A stretch of DNA of 64,000 bases from Branchiostoma floridae (GCF_000003815.2 NC_049986.1:938864-1002863); one strand, 5' to 3'. Counted from the first letter of the stretch, positions 13,001-24,152 are shown. Notes: generated from the letters alone by a model not told the origin. Made by a program: numbers and translations.

Positions 13001-13866
13001 ACATACACTGACAGGTAAGTACTTGTGGTAGTGATATTACAGAAACAGGTATAAGGGTTCGCACTTTTTGTTATGTTCACTTATTTTGTTTTTAGCTGTT
13101 GCGATATTTTTTTTCCATTTTATGTACATATTTGACGAAGGCAATAAACATGTGGATGGATAGATTCGATTTCTCCCGGTTTTTATAGATATATATTTTG
13201 CCCAATAGAATTATAACATTAGCAATTACTGGTGTTTCACTTGATAAATCGCCTAGTAATACATTCAATGGGTTGTTTATATCTAGGTAGTGTCCTGTTA
13301 TGGAATTATACCAAATTTGAACCTTTTTCCAAAATAAAAATACAATGTGACAATTCCAAAATAAATGTTTCGTCATGCACACTCTGCACATCTTGCTTTT
13401 GCATAATATTTTGTTTCTTTAGGATGATGCGGAAAAAAAGAATACAATACAAAGGAGTGCCAAATTTCCTCCGAGTTTGATATCAAATGGTCACGTATCA
13501 TCTGCCAAGGACACTTGTTGAGGGTTAGATCTTAAATTTTCTGTCACTTATTAGAGATATCCGTCAATATAACTTTGGAAACGACTGTCTAATGCTGCTT
13601 TTAGTGATAAAACTCAATCTATAGTTAAGCCATAACCCTATGGTACGCGATTTGTAAGAATGCTTCTCTCACCTTGCCAGACAATCCATACAGAAAGTGT
13701 GAAGACAAGGTAGCACCTTGGGCCGGTTGTACGTCTCAAAGCAAATGTTACACACGATCATCTCATCACTGATCTTGTTGAGAACGGTGGACGTGCCGGT
13801 GGGAGAGGGGGCAGTCAGGGCCGCCATCTTGGATTCCTGAGGCGAACCTTTGGGCGAGCGCGCCAT
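2408..13866 (-). CDS. TRIM-NHL protein (RING, B-box, coiled coil, NHL propeller), probable E3 ubiquitin ligase
   Basis: Eleven coding exons join in phase to a protein of about 612 residues: 13673-13866, 11805-12015, 11205-11327, 10759-10883, 9995-10172, 7658-7813, 5730-5879, 5024-5173, 4083-4179, 3602-3759, 2408-2704. The start ATG is at 13866. Exons 1-2 encode a C3HC4 RING ([23 protein letters not shown]) with the '[10 protein letters not shown]' segment typical of TRIM2/TRIM3 relatives. Exon 3 is a B-box ([24 protein letters not shown]). Exons 4-6 are charged and helical, fitting a coiled coil. Exons 7-11 encode five to six NHL blades (e.g. [46 protein letters not shown]). No filamin domain lies between coiled coil and NHL, unlike TRIM2/3. 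RING TRIM proteins are usually ubiquitin ligases, and NHL propellers bind protein or RNA. Amphioxus has many TRIM paralogues, so no symbol is given. Two assembly gaps lie in introns; no coding phase is lost across them. Confidence 0.93.
2812..3425. other. Assembly gap (N) in the last TRIM-NHL intron
   Basis: Unknown bases. The flanking exons (3602-3759 and 2408-2704) join in phase 0 and give a continuous NHL repeat, so no exon needs to be hidden here. Confidence 0.99.
3951..4055. repeat. CA microsatellite
   Basis: Imperfect then pure CA repeats in a TRIM-NHL intron, ending about 30 bases from the exon at 4083-4179. On the gene's strand it is a GT run just downstream of the splice donor. Long open frames here are artefacts of the repeat. 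Confidence 0.95.
4437..5004 (+). mobile_element. LINE 3' fragment (reverse-transcriptase tail and 3' UTR)
   Basis: The plus-strand reading contains a CxxC..H..C knuckle ([19 protein letters not shown]) of the kind found at the C-terminus of non-LTR retrotransposon ORF2 proteins. It ends in a stop and an AT-rich tail with 'gggcaagaacttgcaaataaa'-like sequence containing AATAAA. It lies in a TRIM-NHL intron and stops about 20 bases short of the donor of exon 5024-5173. It is 5'-truncated and inactive. Confidence 0.7.
6042..6236 (+). mobile_element. L1/Tx1-like LINE 3' UTR fragment
   Basis: This segment reappears as the reverse complement at about 12930-13110 (shared landmarks: CTGTCAGTGTATGTGCACTT, acttgtggtagtgatatt in complement, and TCTGAATAAAGTTTGAAAAA). 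It is therefore the 3' end of the same LINE family, including its polyadenylation signal. It sits in the TRIM-NHL gene. Confidence 0.75.
7495..7556. repeat. CA-rich microsatellite
   Basis: CACACA runs interrupted by AAACAC and a GA-rich tail, in a TRIM-NHL intron. Confidence 0.85.
7829..8168 (-). mobile_element. CR1-like LINE fragment, cut by the assembly gap
   Basis: The minus-strand reading contains '[13 protein letters not shown]...[17 protein letters not shown]', the conserved C-terminal stretch of CR1/L2-type reverse transcriptases. A TTTATTCG-rich 3' tail lies at 7840-7870. The other side is lost in the gap at 8169. Confidence 0.7.
8169..8268. other. Assembly gap (100 N)
   Basis: A 100-base run of N inside a TRIM-NHL intron, next to a LINE fragment. 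Confidence 0.99.
9430..9984. repeat. Tandem array of four about 130-155 bp units with YY1-, CRE- and E-box-like sites
   Basis: Units share the block ttctcacagaat...ccaccaacatggcggac...cacgtga..ggcaaacag. The CCAACATGGCGG motif starts at 9507, 9662, 9792 and 9922, so the last three units have a 130-bp period. Units 2-4 carry TGACGTCA at 9682, 9812 and 9942. GTCACGTGAC occurs at 9692 and 9822, and the same core follows GG at 9952. Unit 1 has lost the CRE-like site but keeps CACGTG. The array ends 10 bases from the splice donor of TRIM-NHL exon 9995-10172. The motifs match YY1, CREB/ATF and USF/TFE consensus sites. Regulatory activity is inference. Confidence 0.9.
12260..12491. mobile_element. 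MITE with long terminal inverted repeats, TA ends
   Basis: The left end TAGCCTCTACCAGGCT and the right end AGCCTGGTAGAGGCTA are inverted copies, extended inward by CGTGGATCGG against CCGATCCACG. About 232 bp, non-coding, in TRIM-NHL intron 1. The ends suggest a Tc1/mariner-type element with TA duplication. Confidence 0.8.
12926..13480 (-). mobile_element. L1/Tx1-like LINE 3' end
   Basis: The minus-strand reading gives '[23 protein letters not shown]...', typical of the C-terminal region of L1/Tx1 reverse transcriptases (C..C...HLFW.C...FW). It is followed by a 3' UTR matching the plus-strand copy at 6042-6236. It lies in TRIM-NHL intron 1. Confidence 0.75.
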
Positions 13867-15403
13867 GTTCGGACTCTGACTCCGAAAAAGTGGTCCACAC
13901 TATAATATAACGTATAGAAATATACTATACTGTCTAGTCACCAACACACAAGCCTTCACCTGAATAGTACCAGTAGCCTTTACAATACACACAATGAAGC
14001 ATTAAATGAACGATTAGATGGCTATAGACGTTACGAGCACAGAAAAAACGAGTGACCTGACAGTTATAACGTAACAATTGTTAAATGTGATATACTGGAC
14101 CAGACAACACGGTCAGTCCCTGCCGGTATTCTACTGCGTTTTGGGTTAGTCCATTATCTCATGGGGTGTTACGAATGAAGAATAAAACTAGATTTTCAAA
14201 CTTTTATGACTACTTTTACTATTTAAGCCGCCACTGCAAACTTTGACTTGAATTTTCACTCTGTATCTTCATCAAGAAAAGAGACTCTTAGGAAAATGTT
14301 CTTCGGTGGCTTTCTTAGAAAGGAAAATGGTATCTTCCAATGACTTTTGACAAAGAAAAAAGCGACATACTGCTCTTGTCACCACGCCCAAGGGACCTTA
14401 GGTCGCGTGCCGAGATATCAAAAGAAATCATTAATAATTTAAAGCCCTGCATCAATGGCGTATTGAATTCAATATCCAATATCTACATCTAATTTTCACC
14501 ACAAAAGCACGAGGAATACTTAAACAAAGACCAAAGCCTACCAGAACACAGCCAAAACAAAAAACGAAGACTGGCTGAAAGACACAGATATTTTGTGTTT
14601 TTCTCGTAGATAAGGAAGAGAAGTTACGAAAGTGAAGATGATTGGATGCTGAATGATTTATGAAGGTCTCGGCATGAAAAGGCGGGTTAGATACAATGGG
14701 AAGGGACGGGGGAAAGGGCAAGCTGAAATAACATGGCGTGGAAAAATGTCACGAGGCAGAGGGCGAAACTAAGGCGGCTTCATAATACTTACCATTCATG
14801 ATTTCAAATACTAAAAGTCGTTGCAAGCATAAGTATACTATAGTTTACAACTATGAAACCAACAACGTGATGACCAACACATTCCTAGTTTATTTACTGG
14901 AAAAAATATATCAAAGGAGACTTTTGGTCTTAACCCTAAATGTAGTCGTTTTGCCTTAAAACGGAGTACGTAATTAATAATTTCTTAAAAGACCGAGCAA
15001 TTCAGGTCCCGCAAAGGCCTTCACCCTCTAAAATTGGCCTCAGAGGAACTCGTTGCTCTCTACACTTTTCACAAAAGTGTTCTTGTTATCCAGTTAATGA
15101 TATAGTACAGCAAAAGTATAGTGTTTTGGGTACCAACAAGACACAAACAGTCGTCTCCAAGACAGCCCGTTATGTGTAGGGGAATTATACTTGTGCAAAC
15201 ATTCCTTCGCTGAAGCACCAAGGCAGGAACATGTCACTATAAAAACTACTAATATGTTACCGGTACCACTACCTAGTCAATGATGTCATTATGCTTATCA
15301 AGGACGTTATATAACCTCCTTGTGCTTATTAACACATACATTTAGATGGAAAGAAGTCAATGGAGGGGAAAACTTACAGTGTAAACTTTAACGCATTTAT
15401 AGA

Positions 15404-15834
15404 TAAAACTTTATTGCACGACATTTGTACATGGTACAATGTATGGCAACAACTATTACACAAAGTACAAAATAGGTGTATAGAATAAGACTTAACATCC
15501 TTATTAACATAGCAAAAAGGGCTAAAACAATTGCAAGATATAATGTTACAATCGAGTTGGGCTAATCATGGCTTTCATTATTCTTTCTAATAACAAAGCA
15601 GTCTTTGATATATTTGCCTAACTTAGCATTATGGGAGTTGTGGCATCTAAAGATATATACAAATCTGTCTTTAGCATCGAGGTTCTTGAAATCTGCTGTA
15701 ATAGATTTTAGAAATGTGAATAGCTCATTACGTAAAATAGTGTATTTAGAACATTCCATTAAAAAGTGAAATTCATCTTCATGTGGAAAGACGTCTACGG
15801 AGGGGAACATAATACAATATAAACTAACTTCTCA
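15404..15834 (-). mobile_element. LINE 3' fragment (minus strand)
   Basis: The minus-strand reading has 'HEDEFHFLMECSKYTILRNELF', the H..C tail of a non-LTR reverse transcriptase. It is followed by a 3' end whose complement reads TTGTACCATGTACAAATGTC then AATAAAG. The same 3' end recurs at 31369-31437. Confidence 0.75.
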
Positions 15835-18800
15835 GTCTATATTATTGACTAGAACATTGACAGATAGCCCTTAGCCCCACGAATTACTTAAAGAGACAAA
15901 ATTAATTGCAAGATTTGTTTGCATAAAACATACTCTTCGTTTCTCATTTTGCCCCGTATGGTGGTAACAATGTACACAATTCTAAGCACTAGTTTCTCGC
16001 GTGTGTTTCTCCTGACTTGTAACCTTGGACTGTTGTCTCAACATCGCCATAGTACAATGGTACAATTGTGTGCACAATCTCCTATGTGATACTTTACGAT
16101 AGTCAGCGTTTTAGCGAGACAAAAGAAACTAGAAATATCAACAACTCAATTTATCAAAAAGTCGATATTCATACATGAGGACACAATGGCAGCTTAATAG
16201 CCTAATAAATACAAGCCGTAAGTTATGAATATGCTCTCATTGTGTCACAGTCAATCAAGTAATATGCACACTCAAGGACTAAATATTTGAATAAAAGCCA
16301 AGGTCTATATGAATTCGCAGATATATCAAAATAATTACTCCCAATAACAGCAAGAAAATGTAGCTGTTAAAACTAAGTCATACTTTGGGATATGTTCTTG
16401 GAACACATATAACTCATATGTTTGTGATTTTTTTTCCGTTTTGACAAGACACTTTACACATTCCTTGTCAGAAAGCACGCTAAAAGTACATAAGAATTTT
16501 ATTGACAGCTAAACGCGTACAAGCCAATACTCGTGCATTTCTTCATTTGTGCGCGTAATGTCAGTACAAGTCTGGAAGACAAATCACGACGTATACATAA
16601 TATAGCCAAAGTTGCCATTATTGGGGAGATGGTGTTGCTTTATAAAGTGTTTTGTTGCCGACTGTATATTAGTAAGAGTACAGCCATTACACACAACTGA
16701 ACCAAAAATCAAGTCAATGCAGTATTAGAATAAAGGATAGTAAACTTATGCCTGTTGCCTATTTCAAGCCACGGCCGGCTTTTTCGAACATCAATAGATC
16801 TATACGGTTCAAATTTAAAAATGAATGGCTTTCCAACTTGTGTCTAGCCTCCGTATTGAAACCATGACATTCTTTATGCGTGTAAATGCCTGAATCATTT
16901 CCGGTAGATTCTTTAGCACATCCATTGAAAGGACCAATAAATGTTAAAAAGTGGGTCAAATAGATAAAGGAGAAAACCACCAACAACTGTAGAAATCTAT
17001 CTTTCCAAATAGACATGTAAAGTATCAACTCATATCATTGGACAATCATATAGTACTTGAATCTCTTTTCATGTGATGGCCCAATTTCTCTTAAGCTTTG
17101 GCGTTTTTTTCAGACCGTATGGTTCTTTTATGTGCAGGGCTTTTACATGTAGATTGAACCAAAAAATTGCTCTCAATGGAAGTGAGATATTTCTTGTTTG
17201 TCAGAGTTTCTAGAAGCCTACAGGTGATGATGTAGAGTCATTCGCAAGTTGCTAACGGTTACCAAACGTTGCTGACTTTGCCCAGCTAGGAAGTCGTGCT
17301 CTTGTAAATCTAAATGGTCTGTCGTCCCGTACTTTATAAAAAATGTTTTTTTCTTCAAAAGTGAGAAAAGAAATGAGCACTTCAAAGCCTGCAAGCAAAA
17401 CTTTGTCACCACCAAGACACTATTTTACATTCTGTGTCTATTATCTACTGTAAATATACGACTGAACAAAAGGAAGAGAGCTCCGCTATCAATAGTAATG
17501 TCGCCATGCAGATTTCGTTATCTTTTCTTAAATAGTTGTTTGTGTGCATGTTTAAGTTCTTACATTGGTTACGACGTCTTAGCAGTCATTGATCCTCATA
17601 AGACTTCGTTTACAGACTTCTTTGTTGTAAACGGAGAGGATTACTGATTGATTTATTGGTAAAATAATTATGACGCCTCCGCACAAAAAGAGTCAGACCG
17701 CATGGTCACGACAGATCGGTGTTTCTACTGTGTAAGGAATAATGAATAAACAGATTTGCGTGTAAAGAGGAAACTATTTACACGTATTACACGTAGCACG
17801 CCATATGTTGTGACGTCAAATTCGGCATTCAACTCGTTTAATTAAGGTGATACGTGGTTCGATTTGTCCCTATGCGTCATGATTTCAGCTCATCTTAATG
17901 TGTGGGCGGAGTGACGTATTATGTACGTCAATTTTTCGATTTTTTTGAAGAAGGTAAAGAAGGAAACGAACTGCCATGAAAATGTCTAATTCCATAACAA
18001 AAACAAAACAAAGGTTGGGAGAAATGGCGATAGCATACACGTTTTATACACGGTAAAGGAACAGCAATGCATACTTGGGGTTTAAATATTCGTCTCTGAT
18101 GCGTTATTTTGTTACATATTAATCTTATGTTTCATGTTTCCAACATTGAAAACCGTCATATAATCAAATAACATTTAATGTTGAGCGTGACAGAAGTATC
18201 GTGTTTTCCAGATTTTCAAAACTAGGCATACACAAATGGCTGATATACAGAGATAAAATACAGGGATTCCACTTACGTTTTTTCCAGTAAACTTCAATGT
18301 TTAAACTCAAAACATGAAACGAGTTTTTGCAAGAGAGCGTTCGTTCCAAAGTCCTATCAAACCCCCGTATCGCGTGTTTGGTATCATTTTACGATATCCC
18401 AACGTGGCACGCATTTTACCACACTGTCCTTGGTACTGAATAACGTTCTATTGTTGCAGGAGTCATTTGACATTTCAAACGGCCATTCTCGATAAAAGGG
18501 CGCCTGCCGATAACTAAAAATCACATGATAGCCAGCAGCCTTGTCCCCACTCGACCTTTACACTACAGACGAAAAATGCTGAAAAAAGTATACGCTCTAC
18601 AAAGTTGTATGATGTATTACTAGTGTGATACTGCCGTACGCATGATACATCTGTCTATCCGTCTGCGCTGTAGCTAAGTTACAAGAACAGCCACTGTGAT
18701 GATTTTCAATGACTTGCAAAAGGCATTTATCAATATCTGTTTGGATATCTGGTTACTAAAAGTCGACTCTTGCACCTTGTTATCTTGTACTAGCTACTAC

Positions 18801-18959
18801 TGCCATGATGTTGTGGGGTCAGTAGTGGCTCAACATACTGTACAAATACCCCCCCCCCCCCACCGATCTCTTGTGCAAAAAGCTATCAAACAATATGTTA
18901 CTGTTACTGCTACTGTTACAGTTAGAAGGAGAAAACTAAACTAACGCATGCATTTGTAC

Positions 18960-19190
18960 AACGCATCGCCACATCTGAAAACAACATTATCTCCCACTTG
19001 TTCCACTCAGATGCCTTCTTTCATAGCAAATTCTGGACACATTATGTGAATCTTGTTTACAAAAGCCCTGGCTAATCAACATTTTATTGTATATAAAGTG
19101 TATTTGTATTGTTGTATTGTATGTTTTTATATCTATTATGTATGTGATATGGGCCAAGTGCCTGAAATAAAGTTGAAATGACAATGTTAC
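18960..19190 (+). mobile_element. Degenerate LINE/SINE tail
   Basis: The stretch ends in 'gggccaagtgcctgaaataaag', which resembles LINE 3' ends of this genome type, followed by a short TGTTAC repeat. The upstream 70 bases read as a possible ORF2 end (...FHSKFWTHYVNLVYKSPG then stop). The evidence is weak. Confidence 0.4.
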
Positions 19191-19313
19191 TGTTACTGTA
19201 CTGATCTGTGACCTAAAGGTTATTATGGTAAGACAATATCCCACATGTATTAAATGGTCCTTTCACTTTCCCCTCCTTTTAATTCATGAAGTTGTTCCAT
19301 TATGTTGCCACAG

Positions 19314-19517
19314 CCTATGGCATTTATGTACATTGACATCAATGAAAAGAAATGTGACAGTGATATCAACGCTGCATGTCTGGATGTATTGGCACAACAA
19401 TTACAGCAGATGCTTAATAAATCCACATATGATTATCAACTTAAGTGTACATTGGAATGGATTTCTGTTTCTTACAGCAATTACATGACTAATAGAGCTA
19501 TTTACAAAGAATGGTAA
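19314..19517 (+). CDS. Orphan coding-looking terminal exon, function unknown
   Basis: From a possible acceptor (TTGCCACAG just before 19314) an open frame of 67 codons runs to a TAA at 19515. It has a varied, non-repetitive composition (PMAFMYIDINEKKCDSDINA ... LEWISVSYSNYMTNRAIYKEW) unlike the surrounding noise. I found no upstream partner exon on the plus strand and recognise no family. It may be the last exon of an unrecognised gene, a pseudo-exon, or the end of a transposon protein. It is convergent with ACBD6, ending about 260 bases from that gene's stop. Confidence 0.3.
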   Translation, partial: PMAFMYIDINEKKCDSDINAACLDVLAQQLQQMLNKSTYDYQLKCTLEWISVSYSNYMTNRAIYKEW

Positions 19518-19684
19518 CTGTGTGTGTCTTGTATAATATCTCAAATACATTCTTGTAATGCATGTTTGTGTAAAAGTTTATAACAATTCAACACTTGGGG
19601 TAACTGTGTGTGTCTTGTATAATATCTCAAATACATTCTTGTAATGCATGTTTGTTAAAAAGTTTATAACAATTCAACACTTGG
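19513..19684. repeat. 86-bp direct tandem duplication
   Basis: Two adjacent, nearly identical copies (19513-19598 and 19599-19684) start GGTAACTGTGTGTGTCTTG and end CAATTCAACACTTGG. They differ by a single small change (gtgtaaaag against gttaaaaag). The unit lies about 100 bases 3' of the ACBD6 stop. Confidence 0.9.
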
Positions 19685-19780
19685 GTTTCCTGTGAAAACG
19701 TCTATCTATGCAGAGAGTAGGGAAATGTCTGGAAGATATTCAGTCAAATCACAATCACATAGTTCTGATTTCTGGCACTG

Positions 19781-22722
19781 CTATGTGTTACTCTTTGCTG
19801 TCCACTGAGTCAGCAGCTCCTTGATTTGTTTGCTGTCTGTGCTGTCCAGGGGAAGGCTGCCCTCGCTGTCAGGTATGGAGGGGTCAGCACTGCTGTCCAA
19901 CAGCAGCTGTACAATACTGAGGAACTCACAAGTAGCAGCTGAGGGGGATGGAGTGGATAAAACAACAACTGGGTAAATGTTGTAGCTGCATTCAAAATAG
20001 GAAGCCTTCACAGTTTAAAGTAAAATGTTAGATTGTTAAATATCTCATAAGACATGTCTAGTTCCTATTTTGTTACTACATCACAGCAAGACACAATTCA
20101 GATCAGGTGATGATGACCAATGCTTAGAATTTTAATACCTTTCGACTGAAAAAAAACACATTCACATATGCAGACTTACCATAATGCAAAGGTGTTTGTC
20201 CATCTTCGTCCTGAGTTTATATTGGAAGGGGAAAAAAAAACAACAAGATTTGTGTCATGACAGTGGATAGAGACAAAGTTGTAACCAATGAAATATATGG
20301 ACACACACGCAACATTACTGTTTTGTATACTTGAGTCAGTTGCTAGAAGATGTACCTGGATATTGATGTTTGCTTTGTGTTGTAGTAATTCTCTGACTAC
20401 ATCCTCATGTCCTCTGTCACATGCCCAGTGTAGAAGAGACAGGCCCTGGAGAAGCAACAAAAAACATAACATTTCATTTAGAAGAGTTGCATGTGACTTA
20501 TAAACATCCCTGTTATAAATTCATGCATCAAATACATGAATCTCAATCTATGATACTTACCTCTGTGTCCTGTTGGTTGATATCTACATCCCCATTGGAC
20601 AGCAGCCTTGCCATTTGCTTTGCGTTTCCTTCTTTACACCAATCAAACACAGTCTTGTTTTTGTCACTGAAATGATATAGATATTAAAAGTTTTCATACA
20701 GCTTGAGGCATCTATTGATAGGACAAGAGTTCAGTTGTTCATCGTTGCGGCAACAAGAGGTAATGATCTGAACTTTTGACAAATTCTTGTGACTTTGACT
20801 TTCAATGTTACATTGTACTTGTAATATGCACTTCTACACAGGGCTCTAGCCAGCGTCCGTTTTTCCGTCAATTGACAGAAATTTGCTGCGTGTTAAGGAA
20901 AAATTTTAAAACCAATCTGTCAACTTTGACGGACAAAATCCTTGGTGGATTAGCTACAGGCGGCTTGGGGACGCCGTCCACGGCCGTAAAAGCAACACTG
21001 TTTGTTTTGCTATTGTTATTATTGTTGACGAAGCGTGTCAGTGGCCTTTCGCATACAATAATCTCATTAAAAACCTGTTTTTCAAGGTCTTAGTTCAGTC
21101 TTTCTAACTCCTGGAATAGTGTTTTCGCGACAATGGGAATTGGCTGACGGAAAAAAATTTCGAGCTGGCTAGAGCCCTGCTTCTACACAAGACCTTAGAA
21201 TGGCCAAACATTGTGAATGTAAGTACAGTAATATTTCTGTTCATTTGTCGTTAATCAGCAAAAGATTTGTACATTTACCTGATATATTCTTCTTCAAATG
21301 ACATTGTACTAACTACTGGGCCCATGAATGAAGTCTTCTTGGAGTCTCCCTAAAAACAGAAATGAATAAAAGACATTACAAAATTCTGTATTACACAGAT
21401 CTGTGTCTAGCACTCAATGTATTATGGAAAGAAGATCGACAAAACCTATTCTCCTTTAATCAATCAAGTGACTAAATATGTACAAAAACTCAAAGACTTA
21501 GAGATATGACCTGAAGCCATCTTTCATGAAAAGAGAGCTGAGAAGGGCAGCAGAAATACATGTTTTGCAAAAAATATTAGTATAATTTACTATAAAACTA
21601 CAAGAAATATTACAGTAACTGTTACACTGTTTTGTTAATGACCACATAATCTTGCTAAGCAAATTGTTTTGGTACTGTTTGATTCTGTAAACATGGAAGA
21701 ACTGACTCCTTCTCTGGGTTCCCATGTGGGGTCTGCTTTCCTCACACCATCCACATACTCTGTCATAGCCTGGTCCTGAGCCATGCCACCTAGACTGTTC
21801 CATGCATCCCTGGACAGAAAAACATATAACACGGTTAATGTCATAATCATCATCATTGGGTATACAAACCTTAGAATTATAGCTACTAAGTCCTTTTTTC
21901 CTCTTTCTCAAATAGGATGTAAGCACTTGGAAGAATTGTAATAGGTGTGGATACCTGGCATTAAGGAAACAGGCTTTCAATGAGGGATGAACTAGGAGTT
22001 CAATATATTTGCCTTAAGAAGCACTAATAAGTCTATACTGTGTATTATATAATAATTTGTAGGCAATTTGAATGGTGGGTACTTTTGTAGTAGTAGTAGT
22101 ACATGTAACTTAACGTTAAATATCACTATGTGACTTACCATTTCTGTTTTCCTTGGAAATCAAAGAAGCCTGGTTTGGCAGTGTTACATCTTCCGACATT
22201 AACCTATAAGAGAGAAACGAAAACAAGATATGTTACACTGGTGCTATTAAAGCCCTGTCTTCAGTCAAGTCAAGTCAAGTCATTCTACAGTTCTTTCCCA
22301 CGTAGCTCAGTTATTATAACATACAACTTATTACAAGATAGCAAGATTTTCACACTCAGATATTTTAATGCCTTTAGAATCTAAGGACCAATTGGTACTA
22401 ACATTCCTTATAACAGATCAACATTGCCATAGATCAGGTAAGGTTAGTCTATACAACGTCTGTGCTATAAGATCATAAATCATAATTTATATTAAATCAC
22501 GTCTTTAAAGATTCGAACAACATGCCCCCCTCCCCTTCCACCAACACCATCTCGCGTCATTCTCGTGACCAAACGTCCGAAACATCCCACCTGTTTATAC
22601 CTGGCGTACAGATACAGGAGTTGATCGGCGCTAAGTTGTGGAGCTATGGTGGCTACATGGTCCACAGCCTGCTGAAACACGTCCGACAGAGGAGACGAAC
22701 TGTCGTCTGCACAGGCGGCCAT
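19781..22722 (-). CDS. ACBD6: Acyl-CoA-binding domain-containing protein 6
   Basis: Eight exons join in phase to about 251 residues (human 282): 22591-22722, 22139-22203, 21707-21809, 21279-21349, 20561-20666, 20356-20445, 20180-20210, 19781-19938. I chose the ATG at 22722 (MAACADDSS); an upstream in-frame GTG is not needed. Exons 1-3 form the acyl-CoA-binding domain (VFQQAVDHVATIAPQLSADQ, LLYLYARYKQ, KPGFFDFQGKQKWDAWN, AMTEYVDGVRKADPTWEP). The YARYKQ helix and KxxW are the acyl-CoA site of the family. A linker (FMGPVVSTMSFEEEY) follows, then ankyrin repeats (GLSLLHWACDRGHEDVVREL and the DEDGQTPLHY turn). ACBD6 binds long-chain acyl-CoA and supports lipid acylation and N-myristoylation. The donor after exon 3 (GTCAGT) is the weakest join but keeps the phase. 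Confidence 0.95.
20839..21179. mobile_element. hAT-type MITE with intact 8-bp target duplication
   Basis: Ends are CAGGGCTCTAGCCAGC and GCTGGCTAGAGCCCTG (perfect inverted repeats). The host octamer CTTCTACA occurs immediately on both sides (20831-20838 and 21180-21187). CAGGG ends with an 8-bp duplication are the hAT signature. It lies in the ACBD6 intron between exons 20561-20666 and 21279-21349. Confidence 0.92.
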
Positions 22723-23548
22723 GTTGTCCCGTCTTCTGTCGTCTGAAAGCCGCAAATCGTCGAACACTCCTATTTTACGACATCACCACAACCTAGCTTT
22801 CCATATCATGATAATTTGAACTATGTAAAAATCATAATGGATAAAAATTCTCCATAAACTGTTCACAATTGATCGAAATTTTCTATATCCGTGATATTTA
22901 CGACATAGCCGCAAAGTTTTGCACCTGCGCATTGACCTTAGTAGAGACAAGATGGACGCCTGTGACCACCTGTGATTTTCGCATCGACGGTAAACTCACA
23001 TTTCAAGACGAATTGGACACTTAACCTTGTTGAGATGGTGCACGTGATTGGCAGATAGCAAGGACTTGATAAGAGAGCTGCATTCCGTGGAAAAGGAGTC
23101 TTTTCGGACGACTACATTGCCATGGAACCATCGAAACATCGCTGCTAACCCGGAAGTGAAACCAACATCGTTATATAGGATACAACCTGTTTTACGTACA
23201 TCAAAACGTCCCGCGAGAAATCAACGGATTGCCATTTCAGTGGTTAGCAAGAAATAATGGGTGTACATCTGCCATGATTAGACAGCATTATCAAAATTCT
23301 TTGTCATCTATTATCTATTATATTGCTGAATATTATCTATTAAAAACTTGTAAAGGAATCAAAATGAGCAGAGCAGGGGTGTCAATTGACGTTTGACTGT
23401 TAGTAACTCCGAAGGCTGGTCTAAAGGTTCGTTATCTCCAGTGCACCATACTTATCGAAGATATAGAAGAGCCAATCACTGGATGTTGAACCAATGGTGA
23501 AGAGGAACAGTCCACAGAAAACCACAGACATATCCGTGACAGTGTCTG
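22723..23548. promoter_or_regulatory. Divergent promoter region of ACBD6 and the small membrane-protein gene
   Basis: The region lies between two start codons on opposite strands. Candidate sites are TGCACGTGATTGG near 23039 (an E-box next to a reverse CCAAT) and an ETS-like CCGGAAGTG near 23150. Use of these sites is inference. Confidence 0.5.
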
Positions 23549-23617
23549 ATGTTCTACGAGACAAGAACTGTAACGTTATACCTCAGCAGAAAAAGCCCAG
23601 ACGGTGAGACGAACATC

Positions 23618-24152
23618 ATGCCGTTTTTCCCCATGCCGCGCCGGACGCGCACGTTCTCCGGACCTCACGCCACGTGTCTCCAAACCGCCAACACGTACGC
23701 TCGGAGACTGCACCGGTCCAAAGCCGACAACGTCGCGTCCTTCGAGATCTACCACCGCTGTCACCCCATGCACGGTCTCCTGAGACTGGTGCTGTACCTC
23801 AGTGCAGCTCTCTTCACTCTGGCAGCGTTCGTGTTCTGTGGGGTTGTCTTCATGTCAGAGTACATCTTCATACAGCTTTTTCTTAGGTCAGTGTTTGTAA
23901 GTAAGATTGATTCATTGGTTTATTTAGCCTGGTATCAAATCCCATTTTTTAGCTTTGCACTTGTTGCACTCTGACAGTCACTTAACTAAACGAAGATATA
24001 TGCTATTGGCAAGTATTAAGTATCTGTATACCTGTATCATGAATCTGCGCAAATACTATCTGCAAATGAAAGTGGCCATTGGAGCCAAGGAAGGTATACG
24101 TAAGGGCTTTGATGGAAAACTTTACTGCTCAGGTCCTCAAAAGGTTAAATAA
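23618..24152 (+). CDS. Small putative single-pass membrane protein, unrecognised
   Basis: A two-exon model, 23618-23886 plus 23978-24152, joins in phase 2 (donor AG/GTCAGT, acceptor CTCTGACAG) to about 147 residues. An in-frame ATG at 23549 would add 23. The N-terminal half is basic with several cysteines and histidines (TANTYARRLHRSKADN, EIYHRCHPMHG). One strongly hydrophobic stretch follows (LVLYLSAALFTLAAFVFCGV, then a second half FMSEYIFIQLFL). The tail is basic (NLRKYYLQMKVAIGAKEG...). The GC-rich first exon stands out from its AT-rich surroundings, which supports it being coding. It is head-to-head with ACBD6. The 91-base intron and the second exon are the uncertain part: without splicing the frame ends at 23974. 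No family recognised. Confidence 0.45.

Larger units (their letters stand above)
13867..19780. other. Intergenic spacer between the TRIM-NHL and ACBD6 genes
   Basis: About 5.9 kb that begins with the presumed TRIM-NHL promoter. I see no multi-exon gene. It holds a LINE fragment near 15.4-15.8 kb, a degenerate LINE tail near 19 kb, one coding-looking orphan exon at 19314-19517 and an 86-bp tandem duplication. The rest (13.9-15.4 and 15.9-18.9 kb) is AT-rich with nothing recognisable. Confidence 0.6.

Noticed and set aside
22723-22767. Upstream start for ACBD6 at 22767
   Set aside because: The codon is GTG, and the ATG at 22722 gives a normal-length N-terminus.
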